Origin: Marisa cornuarietis
Taxonomy: Eukaryota; Mollusca; Gastropoda; Architaenioglossa; Ampullariidae
DNA length: 64,000 nucleotides
NCBI GenBank assembly: GCA_004794655.1
Contig: SMMW01000070.1
Coordinates: 464,001-528,000 of the forward strand
Direction: 5' to 3'
Positions 63,943-64,000 of the stretch are shown one piece after another; within the stretch, counting starts at the first letter, position 1; each line of letters opens with the position of its first letter. Below the pieces are notes generated by a model. That model did not search any database, had not been told where the DNA came from, and was given only the letters and a program-made list of their open reading frames with translations. The translations under genes were made by a program, and so were the position numbers.

Positions 63943-64000
63943 CTGCAACAGAAGCATTCTTATAATCAAAATATAGTAAAAAAACAAAACAAAAAAAACC

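Overview
The window is animal nuclear DNA. It has multi-exon genes with phased GT-AG introns, long introns, abundant (CA)n and other microsatellites, tRNA-derived SINEs, degraded LINEs and small inverted-repeat DNA elements. The gene set (alpha carbonic anhydrase, CPAP/SAS-4, Ran, a CHST15-type sulfotransferase) and the style of repeats suggest a lophotrochozoan, most likely a gastropod mollusc. That taxonomic call is an inference; no rRNA or mitochondrial marker is present.

Layout. 1-16.2 kb: no convincing host protein gene. It holds LINE and transposase remnants, several MITE-like elements, a SINE, tandem repeats and one CpG-rich CRE/E2F-bearing island (9.64-10.1 kb) that may be an orphan promoter or first exon. 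16.3-26.8 kb (+): a complete GPI-anchored or membrane alpha carbonic anhydrase, 8 exons, 320 aa in my model. 26.9-30.7 kb: its probable 3'UTR, an RTE-type LINE 3' end and a nested foldback. 31.3-46.4 kb (+): a complete CENPJ/CPAP (SAS-4) gene, 22 coding exons in unbroken phase, 1601 aa. 49.1-54.4 kb (-): the GTPase Ran, 6 coding exons, 214 aa, tail-to-tail with CENPJ; its second intron has a GC-AG boundary. 54.8-61.9 kb: no host gene recognised; a broken RTE-like LINE with a nested hAT-like MITE, a LINE tail and a decayed pogo/Tigger transposon. 62.07-64.0 kb (-): the five 3'-most coding exons of a CHST15-like carbohydrate sulfotransferase, cut by the window end.

The genes are not an operon. 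CENPJ (centriole assembly) and Ran (nuclear transport and spindle assembly) both serve cell division, and motifs upstream of each (ETS, YY1; also E2F for Ran) look like housekeeping promoters, but I infer no co-regulation. Carbonic anhydrase and the sulfotransferase act in the secretory pathway or at the cell surface. I found no clearly new protein system. The most unusual signals are the repeat-built carbonic anhydrase intron, the Ran GC-AG intron, the perfect-arm hairpin in the sulfotransferase intron, the orphan CRE/E2F island and several dispersed repeat families with visible ends.
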